From the NCBI RefSeq assembly GCF_001705035.1, contig NZ_MCIG01000024.1, positions 1 to 39,855 on the forward strand: a stretch of 39,855 nt of DNA, read 5' to 3'. The position numbers were made by a program, and so were the translations under genes. The notes under the pieces were generated by a model. That model ran no database searches. It saw nothing but the letters and a program-made list of their open reading frames with translations, and was not told the origin of the DNA. Position 1 is the stretch's first letter. Each line of letters opens with the position of its first letter. Source of the DNA: Curtobacterium sp. UCD-KPL2560 (GTDB lineage Bacteria; Actinomycetota; Actinomycetes; Actinomycetales; Microbacteriaceae). This document shows positions 15,602-25,043 of the stretch, one piece after another.

Positions 15602-16519
15602 ATGCTCCGGCTGCACCGCGACCACCTCGAGACCCTGCTCGCCGCCGTCGACCACGGCACGCTCGACGCCGCGGCGCGTGCCCTGTCGATCACGCCGTCC
15701 GCGGTGTCGCAGCGCATCAAGGCGATGGAGCAGCAGCTCGGCCGGGTCCTGCTCCAGCGGACCACGCCGGTCGCACCGACCGCCGACGGCGAGGTCGTCC
15801 TCCGGCACGCACGGCAGGCCCGACTCCTCGACGACGAGACGGAGCGGGCGCTCGGCGGTGGTGGCACCGACACCGAGGGGGTCCCGTCGATCCCGCTCGC
15901 CGTGAACGCGGACACCCTCGCGACGTGGTTCCTCGACGCGCTCGCCCTGGTCCGGGCCGACACCGAGGTCGTGTTCGACCTGCACCGCGCCGACCAGGAC
16001 CGGACGGCGGAGCTCCTCCGTGCCGGCACCGTCATGGCGGCGGTCACGGCCGAGGCGGACCCGGTGCAGGGCTGTTCCTCGGTCCCGCTCGGCGTCGACC
16101 GGTACCGGGCGGTGGCCTCCCCGGCGTTCGTCGCCCGCTACCTCGGGGGTGCGGACACCGAACGCCGCATGACGGCACGGCTCGACCGGGTGCCGCTCGT
16201 CGACTACGACCGCGACGACGACCTGCAGCAGGGGTACCTGCGACGGGTGCTCGGCCACGCGCCGCAGGGTCCGCGGCACTTCGTCCCGACCTCGGCGGAC
16301 TTCGCGCGTGCGGTCGTGCTCGGCTTCGGCTGGGGGCTGCTGCCCGAGGCCCAGTGCACCGCGGGCCTGCGGGACGGCTCGCTCGTGGAGCTGACCCCCG
16401 GACGCCGCGCCGACGTCGCCCTGTGGTGGCAGCGGTGGAACCTGGCGTCGCCGCTGCTCGAGCGCGTGACGGACGCCGTGCGCTCGACGGCCCGCGAGCG
16501 CCTGCACAAGCCCGCCTGA
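15602..16519 (+). CDS. lysG: LysG/ArgP-type LysR transcriptional activator
   Basis: A 305-residue LysR-family regulator. Residues 3-60 form the winged helix-turn-helix: HLETLLAAVDHGTLDAAARALSITPSAVSQRIKAMEQQLG. The remainder is the two-lobed co-inducer domain, which in LysG senses lysine or arginine and switches on the exporter. The divergent arrangement with lysE is the classic LysG-LysE pair of Corynebacterium. The ATG 15602 gives the standard short N terminus MLRLHRDHLE. Confidence 0.92.
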   Translation: MLRLHRDHLETLLAAVDHGTLDAAARALSITPSAVSQRIKAMEQQLGRVLLQRTTPVAPTADGEVVLRHARQARLLDDETERALGGGGTDTEGVPSIPLAVNADTLATWFLDALALVRADTEVVFDLHRADQDRTAELLRAGTVMAAVTAEADPVQGCSSVPLGVDRYRAVASPAFVARYLGGADTERRMTARLDRVPLVDYDRDDDLQQGYLRRVLGHAPQGPRHFVPTSADFARAVVLGFGWGLLPEAQCTAGLRDGSLVELTPGRRADVALWWQRWNLASPLLERVTDAVRSTARERLHKPA

Positions 16520-16598
16520 GCGGTCGGCCCACCGCCACGCTCGACTGCGGCGCGGGTCCTGTTCCCCGGCCGGGTCGGCGCCGGACCGGCGCGAGCCG

Positions 16599-17144
16599 TC
16601 AGGCGGTCGCCCGCCAGCGCAGCCCGTCGACGAGCAGCCCGACGAGGTGCTGGCTCTGTTCGGTCGTGGGCGCTCCGTGGCACAGGTCTGCGACCGCACG
16701 GAGGAGCTGGGTGGCGTCGAGGTCGTTGCGGATGGACCCGGCGGCCGACGCGGCGTCGAGGAGCCCGGTCAGCGCGCCGCCGAGGCGATCGATGAAGTAG
16801 CGGTGCAGCCCCTCGAACGCCGGGTCGCCCGACTGCAGCGCGGCGGCGAGCCCCCGCTTCGTCGCGACGAACCCCGTGAACCGACGGAGCCACAGCGCGA
16901 GCGCCTCGTCCGGTGCGTGCTCCGCGCTGAGCGTCCCGGCGGCGTCCGCGCAGTCCTCGACGGCCTGCCGGAAGACCGCGACGACCAGGTCGGACCGCAA
17001 CGGGAAGTGCCGGTAGAGCGTGCCCACCCCGACCCCGGCCCGGTCCGCGATCACCTTCGCCGGGGCGTCGACACCGTGTTCGGCGAAGACCTCGCGAGCG
17101 GCGTCGACGAGGGCGTCGAGATTGCGGCGGGCGTCGGCGCGCAC
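16599..17144 (-). CDS. TetR/AcrR family repressor
   Basis: A 181-residue repressor. Residues 5-50 hold the TetR helix-turn-helix: AREVFAEHGVDAPAKVIADRAGVGVGTLYRHFPLRSDLV. The rest is a helical ligand domain of unknown specificity. The GTG start has GGAGG 4 bases upstream. It is divergent from an aldo-keto reductase gene whose promoter contains two matching dyads, so it probably represses both genes and releases on binding a reactive aldehyde or similar compound. Confidence 0.9.
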   Translation of the reverse strand: MRADARRNLDALVDAAREVFAEHGVDAPAKVIADRAGVGVGTLYRHFPLRSDLVVAVFRQAVEDCADAAGTLSAEHAPDEALALWLRRFTGFVATKRGLAAALQSGDPAFEGLHRYFIDRLGGALTGLLDAASAAGSIRNDLDATQLLRAVADLCHGAPTTEQSQHLVGLLVDGLRWRATA

Positions 17145-17162
17145 GGGTCCTCCGATCGGGGG

Positions 17163-17208
17163 TTGCGTAAACGGAAAGCCGTTCCGTATGCTTCCGGAAG
17201 AGCGTTCC
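17163..17208 (+). promoter_or_regulatory. Aldo-keto reductase promoter with double TetR-type operator
   Basis: TTGCGT (17163-17168) and TATGCT (17187-17192) are 18 bases apart. ACGGAA-N5-TTCCGT (17171-17187) fills the spacer and touches the -10. A second GGAA-N5-TTCC (17196-17208) covers the likely start point. The two dyad centres are 23 bases apart, about two helical turns. Confidence 0.7.
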
Positions 17209-17264
17209 ACTTCGGGCCACGATAGGGCACCGGAGCTCGGGACGCCACGGACAGGAGGCATCCC

Positions 17265-18302
17265 GTGCAGTACCGCACCCTCGGCAGGACCGGTGTCCAG
17301 GTGAGCCCGCTCGCCCTCGGGGCCATGATGCTCGGCACCGACGGCCGGATCGGCAACGGCGACGAACGGGACTCGATCCGCATCGTCCACCGTGCACTCG
17401 ACGCCGGCATCAACCTCATCGACACCGCCGACCGCTACTCCCAGGGCGGATCCGAGGTCCTCCTCGGCAAGGCGCTCGCCGGCAGACGCGACGACGTGGT
17501 CCTCGCCACCAAGTTCAACGGCCCGATGGGCGACGACCCGAACCGTCGTGGCAACTCCCGTCGCTGGATCACCCGCGCGGTCGAGGACTCGCTCCGCCGC
17601 CTGCAGACCGACCACATCGACCTGTACCAGGCGCACCGGCCCGACGACACGGTCGACCTCGAGGAGACGCTGTCCGCCCTCACCGACCTCGTGCGGAGCG
17701 GCAAGGTCCGGATGATCGGCAGCTCGGACTTCCCGGCGTCGATGCAGGTCGAGGCGCAGTGGACCTCGGAACGTCGCGGCCTCGAGCGCTTCCGCACCGA
17801 ACAGCCCACCTACTCGATCCTCAACCGCGGCATCGAGCGCGAGGTCCTGCCGGTCGCCCAGCGGTACGGCATGGGCACGCTCGTCTGGAGCCCGCTCGCG
17901 GGTGGGATGCTCACGGGCCGGTTCCGTCGTGGACAGGAGACCGACCTCGCTCGCGTCGGCATGTTCCGCCACGACCAGGACGAGCGGCGGATCGACGCGG
18001 TCGAGCAGGTCGTCGCACTCTCCGAGGACACCGGCATCCCGATGACCCACCTCGCCCTGGCGTTCGCGATCGCCCACCCGGGGGTGACCAGCGCCCTCAT
18101 CGGACCGCGGTCGTCGGAACAGCTCGACGACCTGCTCGCCGCGGCCGACGTGGTCCTGTCCGACGAGGTGCTCGACCGCATCGACGCGATCGTCCCGCCC
18201 GGCACCGACGTCCGTCGGCTCGACCAGCAGTACGAGCCGCCGGCGCTCCTCCGGCCGGAACTGCGCCGCCGACCCCTCGGGGAGCGTCCCGCCGCCGTCT
18301 GA
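17265..18302 (+). CDS. Aldo-keto reductase
   Basis: A 345-residue NADPH-dependent oxidoreductase with a TIM-barrel fold. The catalytic tetrad can be read as Asp and Tyr in DTADRYSQGGSE, Lys in LATKFN and His in YQAHRPDD. The NADPH-binding stretch SALIGPRSSEQLDD is present near residue 285. It resembles the YghZ/IolS-like group acting on aldehydes. The GTG start follows AGGAGG (17253-17258) at 6 bases. It is controlled by the divergent TetR protein through the operator just upstream. Confidence 0.93.
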   Translation: MQYRTLGRTGVQVSPLALGAMMLGTDGRIGNGDERDSIRIVHRALDAGINLIDTADRYSQGGSEVLLGKALAGRRDDVVLATKFNGPMGDDPNRRGNSRRWITRAVEDSLRRLQTDHIDLYQAHRPDDTVDLEETLSALTDLVRSGKVRMIGSSDFPASMQVEAQWTSERRGLERFRTEQPTYSILNRGIEREVLPVAQRYGMGTLVWSPLAGGMLTGRFRRGQETDLARVGMFRHDQDERRIDAVEQVVALSEDTGIPMTHLALAFAIAHPGVTSALIGPRSSEQLDDLLAAADVVLSDEVLDRIDAIVPPGTDVRRLDQQYEPPALLRPELRRRPLGERPAAV

Positions 18303-18483
18303 CGCCCGGTGCCCGTGCCGACGCGCACCCAGCGCGCCACCTGCGTCGGGGACGGCGGCATCGGCGGGTGCGAGCGGCGACACTCCGCCGCGCGCACCTG
18401 CCGACGCTGCCTCCCCCGGCTGCGGTGGCCCGGGCGGCGTTCGCTTCCCGGACGGTCTGCGGCACCGCACACCCCCGTGCGCC

Positions 18484-18489
18484 TACCGT
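18484..18489 (+). promoter_or_regulatory. -10 box of lipoprotein gene (leaderless)
   Basis: TACCGT lies 7 bases before the ATG at 18497. The rest of the gap 18303-18496 shows no gene. Confidence 0.45.
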
Positions 18490-18496
18490 CCGGCCC

Positions 18497-18997
18497 ATGA
18501 ACCTGCGAGCGAAGACCACCACGGCGCTGCTCGGTGCCGCCACCATCGCGCTGCTGCTCACGGCGTGCGACCCCGGCGGCGCGCAGAACATCGACCCGGT
18601 CGGCAAGGTCCCGGGCTCCGAGGAGAAGTCGCAGTCGGCGTCGGACTGCGGGGTCGCCTCCAGCGCCGCGGTCGACGCGATCGGCACGGCGGTCGGCCCG
18701 CACGACACCACCGAGTTCGCGAACGTGACGAAGGCCGACGGCGGCTGGTACCTCGGCGCATCCATCGTCCCGTCCGACAGCAAGGACGCGAACGACGACG
18801 AGGTCACGGTCTGGGCGACCACCGAGGACCCGACGAAGGACGGGTTCGACGGGGAGCTCTACGCGGTGAACTCCGCGGCGAAGGACGCGACCGCCGACGA
18901 GAGCCGCTCGGCCTCCCCGGCGCCCGACTCCTTCAGCGAGGACTCCGACGCGGCGAAGCGCGTCGAGAGCTGCGTCGTCGAGGCCGCCGACCGCTGA
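18497..18997 (+). CDS. Secreted lipoprotein of unknown function
   Basis: A 166-residue protein with a clear lipoprotein signal: positive start MNLRAK, a hydrophobic stretch and the lipobox LLTAC with the lipidated Cys24. The mature part is acidic, rich in Ser, Asp and Ala, and has two further cysteines (DCGVASS and ESCVVEA) that may form a disulfide. No enzymatic motif is visible. I do not recognise the family. Confidence 0.8.
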   Translation: MNLRAKTTTALLGAATIALLLTACDPGGAQNIDPVGKVPGSEEKSQSASDCGVASSAAVDAIGTAVGPHDTTEFANVTKADGGWYLGASIVPSDSKDANDDEVTVWATTEDPTKDGFDGELYAVNSAAKDATADESRSASPAPDSFSEDSDAAKRVESCVVEAADR

Positions 18998-19056
18998 TCC
19001 GACCGTCCGCCCGCGACGAGGCGACCGACCTGCCGACGCGACCCGTTCGCCGGGCC

Positions 19057-19078
19057 GGTGCCGCGCCTCCCGGCCGTG
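19057..19078. repeat. Dispersed GGGAGGCGCGG element (minus orientation)
   Basis: Copy between the lipoprotein and nei genes. With flanking CGGGC and GCCCG it could form an imperfect terminator hairpin. Confidence 0.6.
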
Positions 19079-19103
19079 CCCGCGCCGTCCCGGGACGCGA
19101 TCC

Positions 19104-19883
19104 TCAGGTCTGGCAGCGCGGGCACCAGTAGGTGTCCCGCAGCGTCAGCTCGGAGTCGCCGAGCTCGCCGTGCCGGATCGGCGTCCCGCACCGCAGGCAC
19201 GGCTTGCCCGCCCGGCCGTACACCCAGAACCGTCGTCCGGGCCGGTCGACGCCGGTCGTCACGCGGGCGTTCCGGTCCCGGTTCGCCAGGATGAGCCGGC
19301 TCGCCAACGCGATGACCCGTGCCGGGTCCGGAACCTGGCCGACCGGTCGCGTGGGCAGCACCCCGCGCAGGAAGCAGAGCTCGTTGCGGTAGACGTTGCC
19401 GAGCCCGGCGAGCACCCGCTGGTCGAGCAACGCCAGGCCGACGGGCCGCGCGGGGTCGGCCGTGAGGTTCGCGAGCGCGACGTCGGCGTCCCAGTCCGGA
19501 CCGAGCAGGTCCGGCCCGAGGTGCCCGACGACCTCGGACTCCTGGTCGCGCGGCACGACCTCGAGGACGCCGAGCGTGAAGCCGACGGTCGAGACGTCCT
19601 CCGCGTCGAGGACCGCGCGCGCCTGGTGCGCCGGCCGGCGCCAGCGTTCGCCGGGCGCGTAGACGTCCCACCGACCCTCCATCTTGAGGTGCGAGTGCAC
19701 GGTCAGGTCGCCGATCCGGTGGAGCAGGTGCTTGCCGCGGGGGACCACCTCGTCGACGGTGCGGCCGACGAGGTCGAGCGTCGCGTACGCCGGCACACGG
19801 AGGTCGGAGCGCGTCAGCACCTTGCCCGCGAGCGCGGTGTGTAGGCGTCGGGCCGCGCGGAAGACGGTGTCACCCTCGGGCAC
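19104..19883 (-). CDS. nei: DNA glycosylase/AP lyase, endonuclease VIII type
   Basis: A 259-residue base-excision repair enzyme of the Fpg/Nei family that removes oxidised bases. The start GTG 19883 puts Pro2 and Glu3 (PEGDTVF) at the N terminus, where Pro2 must be the nucleophile, and this fixes the start. The helix-two-turn-helix LAGLGNVYRNELCFL and the C-terminal zinc finger (CLRC and CPRC pairs) are intact. It lies downstream of lhr on the same strand, as for Rv3297 and Rv3296 in M. tuberculosis. Confidence 0.93.
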   Translation of the reverse strand: MPEGDTVFRAARRLHTALAGKVLTRSDLRVPAYATLDLVGRTVDEVVPRGKHLLHRIGDLTVHSHLKMEGRWDVYAPGERWRRPAHQARAVLDAEDVSTVGFTLGVLEVVPRDQESEVVGHLGPDLLGPDWDADVALANLTADPARPVGLALLDQRVLAGLGNVYRNELCFLRGVLPTRPVGQVPDPARVIALASRLILANRDRNARVTTGVDRPGRRFWVYGRAGKPCLRCGTPIRHGELGDSELTLRDTYWCPRCQT

Positions 19884-19920
19884 GGAGCACCCCCGGAGTG
19901 GTCGGTGTGGGACGGCGGGT

Positions 19921-20058
19921 GGTCGGGTCGGTCCCGCGGGTCGCGTGCGCGCGGCGCGGCCGGGAGGCGCGGGTCGGGTCGGTCCCGCCGGTCGCGTGCG
20001 CAGCGCGCGTCCGCAGGGCGCGGATCGCGTCGATCGCGTCGATCGCGTCGATCGCGTG
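19921..20058. repeat. Repeat-rich spacer between lhr and nei
   Basis: A 30-base sequence at 19921-19950 recurs at 19972-20001 with one mismatch. A dispersed GGGAGGCGCGG copy lies between (19958-19973). Four 9-base units GATCGCGTC follow at 20023-20058, the last ending in G. Confidence 0.8.
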
Positions 20059-20089
20059 TGCGCGGCGCTCCCGCGCGGCGTGCGTCGCC

Positions 20090-23000
20090 TCAGACACGGA
20101 GCCGCAGTCCCTGCGGGGTCGCCGTGAACCCCGCCTCGCGCAGCGCCGACCCGAGGGGGGTCTCGAGCACGAAGTCCCCGTCCACCCGCTCGACCGCGAG
20201 CTTCTTCAGCCCGGAGCGCACCACGGCGGCGATCGACGCGGCGGCCGCGGCGAGGTCGGCCGGGTCGTCCGTGAAGGTCAGCACCGACTTCCCGCCGCGC
20301 TCGACGTAGACGGCGAGCCGCCCGTCGACGGTCGTGACGAGCGCGCCCGCCTTGCGCCCCGGCCGGTGTCCGCGCCCGCCGGTGGTCCCGCCGGCGGAGG
20401 AGCCGGTCACCGCGCGCGCAGCCGTGCCGGAGGACGACGTGCTCGGCGAGGTGCCAGCCGCCCCACCACCGGCGACGACCTGGTCGGCGTCGTCCTGCGG
20501 CGCCGGGGCGTCGTCGGAGGGCCACGGCAACGCCGCACCGTACGGGTTCGCGGGGTCGGTCGCGGCGAGGGTGAGCGCGCTGCGGTCGTGGTCGCGGTCC
20601 GGGCGGGCCTCGTCGTCGAGGTCGCGGGCGTACGTCCGCATCCGGTCGACCGTCGGTCCCGTCGCGAACTGTGCGGCGCCGAGTCCCTCGACGAAGTACC
20701 CGCGCCGTGCACGACCGGACTCCTCGAAGCGGCTCAGCACCCGGTAGACGCCCGCGAACCCGCCGCGCACGCCCTCGACCTGCACGGCTCCCCGGGTCAC
20801 GACGCCGTAGCGCTCGAGCAGCTGCTCGGCCGTCGCCGCGGCGCGCACGGTGGCGTCGGACTCGGCGAGCGGGAGCAACGACCAGCGACCGCCGACCGAG
20901 GGCGGCCCGGACTGCGACGGCAGCGTCGGGCGGCGGCGACCCCGGTAGGCGCGGGTCCGCGGGGCACTCGTGCTCTTCGCACGACCGCCGAGCATCGCCC
21001 GGAGCGGTGCGAAGGTGTCGTTCGTGATCTGGCCGGCCCAGACGAGGTCCCAGAGGGCCGTGGTCAGGGCCTGGTCGTCGGTGCTGCCGACGGCCTGGCC
21101 GAGCTGCCGGAAGAAGTACGCGCCACCGCCCGCGAGCGCACCGAGCACGTCGCGCTGGAGCTCGGTCGTCTCGTCGCCGGCCGGTTCGGCGAGGGTCGTC
21201 CCGGCGGTGTCGGCGAGGTGCAGGCGGATCCAGCCGTCGTTGCCGGGCAGGGTGCCGCCGCCGGACCACAGCACCTCGCCCGTGGCCGTGAGCTCGTCGA
21301 GCATGCTCGTCGAGTAGTCGGTGACGCGGGACGGCAGCACGAGCGTCTCCCACGCGCTGGCCGGCAGGGCGACCCCGGCGAGCTGGTCGATGACCTGGAG
21401 CACGCCGTCGACCCCGCGCAGCCCGCCACGGGTGCCCGGCGTGTGCACGTGCTGCCACGCCGGCAGGAACCGCGCCAGGGTGTCCGGGGAGACCGGTTCG
21501 ACCTCGTGCCGGAGTGCCGCGAGCGACTTCGTGCGGATGCGTCGGAGGACCTCGGCGTCGCACCACTCGGCGCCCTGGCGGTCGGGACGGAACTCACCCT
21601 CGACGACGCGTCGGTCGGCGACCAGGCGGCGCAGGGTGTCCTGCACGACGGCGACCCCGAGCCCGAGTCGGGCGGCGGCGTCGGGCAGCGAGAACGGCCC
21701 GTGCGACCGGGCGTACCGGCCGACGAGGTCGCCGAGCGGGTCGGCCACGGGTTCGACGAACGCGGTGGGGACGCCGATCGGCAGCGGGACCCCGATGGCG
21801 TCCCGGAGGCGTGACGCGTCCTCGATGACCGACCACCGCGTCGTGCCGGCCTGGCTGAACGAGAGCACGCGGCGGTCGCGCTCCAGGGCCTCGAGGGTCG
21901 TCTGCACCGTCGCGACCGCGGCCTGCTGGTCGGCCTCGTCGGCGAGCCAGCTGCGCGCCGTCACCTCGGCGACGTCGAGCGACCCGACCAGGCGGAGCAC
22001 GTCGACGACGCCCTCGGCGTCCCGCGCGCGGCGGTCGGGCGACAGCCGCTGCAGGTCGCGCTCGACCGTGTCGATGACGGTCGGGTCGAGGAGCTCGCGG
22101 AGCTCCGCCCGACCGAGCAGCTCGCCGAGCAGCGTCGAGTCGAGTGACAGCGCCGCCGCTCGGCGTTCGGCCAGCGGGGAGTCACCCTCGTACATGAAGG
22201 CCGCGACGTAGCCGAACAGGATCGACCGGGCGAACGGCGACGGCTGCTCGGTCTCGCGCTCGACCAGCCGGATGCTCCGTTCGGCGATCTGGTCGGAGAT
22301 GCCGAGCAGCGCCGGCACGTCGTACACGTCCTGCAGCACCTCGCGCACGGTCTCGAGCACGATCGGGAACGACGGGTACTTCCGGGCGACGTCGAGCAGC
22401 TGCGACGCCCGCTGCCGTTGCTGCCAGAGCGGGGACCGCTGCCCCGGGTTCCGGCGCGGGAGCAGGAGCGCCCGCGCCGCGCACTCGCGGAACCGGGCGG
22501 CGAACAGCGCCGAGCCGCCCACCTCGTCGGTCACGAGTGCCTCGAGGTCGTCGCGCTCGAACACGAACAGGTCGGCACCAGGGGGTTCGGCGTCGGTCTC
22601 GGGGATGCGCACGACGATGCCGTCGTCGGCCGCCATCGCGTCGCCGTCGATGCCGTGCCGCTCGCGGAGTCGCGCGCCGACCGCCAGGGCCCACGGCGCG
22701 TGCACCTGCATGCCGTACGGCGAGTGCAGGATGAGCCGCCAGTCACCGAGCTCGTCGCGGAACCGCTCGACGAGCAGCGTCGTGTCGTTCGGCACGTGCC
22801 CGGTCGCCTCGCGCTGGTCGCGCAGGAAGGTCAGCAGGTTCGTCACGGCGCGCTCGTCGAGTCCGCCGGCGGCGACCCTGGCGCGGGCGTCCTCGTCGGA
22901 GGCGCCGTCGACCTCGCGCACGAACGCCCCGGTGGCGCGGCCGAGTTCGGCGGGCCGGCCGATGCCGTCGCCCTTCCAGAACGGCACGCGACCCGGTTGC

Positions 23001-24892
23001 CCGAACGCGGGGCTGACGATGACGCGGTCGTGCGTGATCTCCTCGATGCGCCAGCTCGTCGCCCCGAGGGCGAACACGTCGCCGACGCGGGACTCGTAGA
23101 CCATCTCTTCGTCGAGCTCACCGACGCGCGATGCCTTCTCGCCGACCATGAAGACGCCGAACATGCCACGGTCGGGGATCGTCCCGCCGCTGGTCACCGC
23201 GAGCCGCTGTGCGCCGGGGCGACCGGTCAGGGTGCCGTGCACGCGGTCCCACACCAAGCGGGGGCGCAGCTCGGCGAACTCGTCGCTCGGGTACCGCCCG
23301 GTGACGAGGTCGAGCGTCGCCTCGAACGCGGAGCGCGGCAGCGAGCTGAACGGGGCACTGCGCCGCACGAGGTCGAACCAGTGCTCGACGTCGACCGTGT
23401 CGATCGCCCCCGCCGCCACCGTGTGCTGGGCGAGCACGTCGAGCGGGTTCGCGGGCACCGAGATCGACTCGATCTGCCCGGACACCATCCGCTCGACGGT
23501 CACCGCGCTGTTGACGAGGTCGGCGCGGTGCTTCGGGAACAGCACGCCCCGCGAGATCTCGCCCACCTGGTGTCCTGCGCGCCCGACGCGCTGCAGGCCG
23601 CTCGCGACCGAGGGTGGCGCCTCGACCTGGACGACCAGGTCGACCTCGCCCATGTCGATGCCGAGCTCGAGCGAGCTCGTCGCGACGACGCAGCGCAGCC
23701 GCCCGGACTTCAGGTCGTCCTCGATGATCGCGCGCTGGTCCTTGGACACCGAACCGTGGTGCGCGCGGGCCAGCACGGGGACCGCGGGGTCGGAGCCGCC
23801 GCCGTCCGTCTGCCCGGACTGTCCGATCACCTGCGCCGGCGGCCGCTTCGGCTGCGCGACCGGGGCGTGCGCGGACGCACGACCGGGCGACTGCGTCACC
23901 GGGCCCACGGTCCCGGCGGTACCGACAGCCCCGACGGTCGCCGGTTCGCGGTCGTCCCGCGCCGCGAGGACCCGTTCCTCGTGGATCTCGTTGAGCCGGG
24001 CGGTCAGGCGTTCGGCCAGGCGCCGCGAGTTCGCGAACACGATGGTCGACCGGTGCTCCTCGACGAGGTCGACCACGCGTTCCTCGACGTGCGGCCAGAT
24101 CGAGCCGTTGGTCGGCGACTCGGTGGCGTCGGCCCCGACCGGGGGAGCGCCGAGCTCGGTCATGTCGTCGACGGGCACGACGACCCGCAGGTCGAACGTC
24201 TTCTGCGCGGGCGGGGCGATGATCGTGACCGGCGCACGGCCGCCGAGGAACCGGGCGACCTCCTCCGCCGGACGCACCGTCGCGGACAGCCCGATGCGCT
24301 GCACCGGCTTGTCGAGCAGGTCGTCGAGCCGCTCGAGCGACACGGCGAGGTGCGCCCCGCGCTTCGACGACGCGACCGCGTGCACCTCGTCCACGATGAC
24401 GGTGTCGACGTTCACCAGGGTCTCCCGCGCCGCCGAGGTCAGCATGAGGTACAGCGACTCGGGCGTCGTGATGAGGATGTCCGGCGGCTGCCGGAGCAGG
24501 CGCTGCCGGTCGGACGAGGGGGTGTCGCCGCTGCGGACGCCGACCGTGACCTCGGGCGGCTCCGTCCCGAGCCGGCGGGCGGTCTGCGTGATGCCGACGA
24601 GCGGGCTGCGGAGGTTCCGCTCGACGTCGACGCCGAGCGCCTTCAGCGGGGAGACGTAGAGCACGCGCGTGCGCTGCTTGGCCGGGGGCCGGTCGGTGGC
24701 ACTGATGAGCCGGTCGATCGACCACAGGAACGACGCCAGGGTCTTGCCGGAGCCGGTCGGGGCGACCACCAGGGCGTGCTGCCCGGTGGAGACGGCGTCC
24801 CACGCGCCGGCCTGTGCGGCGGTCGGTGCCGCGAACGCGCCGCGGAACCACTCGGCGGTGGCGGGGGAGAAGCGCTCGAGGACGTCCGTCAT
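20090..24892 (-). CDS. lhr: Large ATP-dependent helicase Lhr
   Basis: A 1600-residue superfamily 2 helicase that moves 3' to 5' on DNA and takes part in repair. Residues 1-560 hold the RecA-like lobes: Walker A APTGSGKT (44-51), DEVH box, SAT motif (LSATVRP), and motif VI near QRVGRAGHQ. A winged helix, the Lhr core and a long C-terminal region follow. The protein is slightly longer than the roughly 1500-residue mycobacterial protein. One Pro/Gly-rich insert lies between motifs IV and V (about 23790-23950), and another, rich in Ser and Gly, lies near the C terminus (about 20360-20530). ATG 24892 starts the conserved part. ATG 24904 is an alternative. Confidence 0.95.
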   Translation of the reverse strand: MTDVLERFSPATAEWFRGAFAAPTAAQAGAWDAVSTGQHALVVAPTGSGKTLASFLWSIDRLISATDRPPAKQRTRVLYVSPLKALGVDVERNLRSPLVGITQTARRLGTEPPEVTVGVRSGDTPSSDRQRLLRQPPDILITTPESLYLMLTSAARETLVNVDTVIVDEVHAVASSKRGAHLAVSLERLDDLLDKPVQRIGLSATVRPAEEVARFLGGRAPVTIIAPPAQKTFDLRVVVPVDDMTELGAPPVGADATESPTNGSIWPHVEERVVDLVEEHRSTIVFANSRRLAERLTARLNEIHEERVLAARDDREPATVGAVGTAGTVGPVTQSPGRASAHAPVAQPKRPPAQVIGQSGQTDGGGSDPAVPVLARAHHGSVSKDQRAIIEDDLKSGRLRCVVATSSLELGIDMGEVDLVVQVEAPPSVASGLQRVGRAGHQVGEISRGVLFPKHRADLVNSAVTVERMVSGQIESISVPANPLDVLAQHTVAAGAIDTVDVEHWFDLVRRSAPFSSLPRSAFEATLDLVTGRYPSDEFAELRPRLVWDRVHGTLTGRPGAQRLAVTSGGTIPDRGMFGVFMVGEKASRVGELDEEMVYESRVGDVFALGATSWRIEEITHDRVIVSPAFGQPGRVPFWKGDGIGRPAELGRATGAFVREVDGASDEDARARVAAGGLDERAVTNLLTFLRDQREATGHVPNDTTLLVERFRDELGDWRLILHSPYGMQVHAPWALAVGARLRERHGIDGDAMAADDGIVVRIPETDAEPPGADLFVFERDDLEALVTDEVGGSALFAARFRECAARALLLPRRNPGQRSPLWQQRQRASQLLDVARKYPSFPIVLETVREVLQDVYDVPALLGISDQIAERSIRLVERETEQPSPFARSILFGYVAAFMYEGDSPLAERRAAALSLDSTLLGELLGRAELRELLDPTVIDTVERDLQRLSPDRRARDAEGVVDVLRLVGSLDVAEVTARSWLADEADQQAAVATVQTTLEALERDRRVLSFSQAGTTRWSVIEDASRLRDAIGVPLPIGVPTAFVEPVADPLGDLVGRYARSHGPFSLPDAAARLGLGVAVVQDTLRRLVADRRVVEGEFRPDRQGAEWCDAEVLRRIRTKSLAALRHEVEPVSPDTLARFLPAWQHVHTPGTRGGLRGVDGVLQVIDQLAGVALPASAWETLVLPSRVTDYSTSMLDELTATGEVLWSGGGTLPGNDGWIRLHLADTAGTTLAEPAGDETTELQRDVLGALAGGGAYFFRQLGQAVGSTDDQALTTALWDLVWAGQITNDTFAPLRAMLGGRAKSTSAPRTRAYRGRRRPTLPSQSGPPSVGGRWSLLPLAESDATVRAAATAEQLLERYGVVTRGAVQVEGVRGGFAGVYRVLSRFEESGRARRGYFVEGLGAAQFATGPTVDRMRTYARDLDDEARPDRDHDRSALTLAATDPANPYGAALPWPSDDAPAPQDDADQVVAGGGAAGTSPSTSSSGTAARAVTGSSAGGTTGGRGHRPGRKAGALVTTVDGRLAVYVERGGKSVLTFTDDPADLAAAAASIAAVVRSGLKKLAVERVDGDFVLETPLGSALREAGFTATPQGLRLRV

Positions 24893-24945
24893 GGTCCGTC
24901 CCATCCTGCCCGCGGCCACCGACAGCGGGCCGAGGAAGCAACTCC

Positions 24946-24977
24946 TTGACACAACGATAGTTAGCGATCTATCGTTG
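24946..24977 (+). promoter_or_regulatory. padR promoter and operator
   Basis: TTGACA (24946-24951) and TATCGT (24970-24975) are 18 bases apart. A perfect 9-bp dyad, CAACGATAG-N8-CTATCGTTG (24952-24977), fills the spacer and covers the -10. PadR proteins typically bind dyads of this kind, so autorepression is likely. The lhr start lies on the other side. Confidence 0.8.
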
Positions 24978-25043
24978 ACGCATCGCGATACGACAATGAC
25001 TGAAGGGGTCCCGATCGGAACCCACGACCACGAAGGAGTCCTC

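Noticed and set aside
16578..16592. GCGCCGG-A-CCGGCGC palindrome between lysG and the TetR gene.
   Set aside because: A one-base loop cannot form a normal hairpin, and the short arms are common at this base composition.
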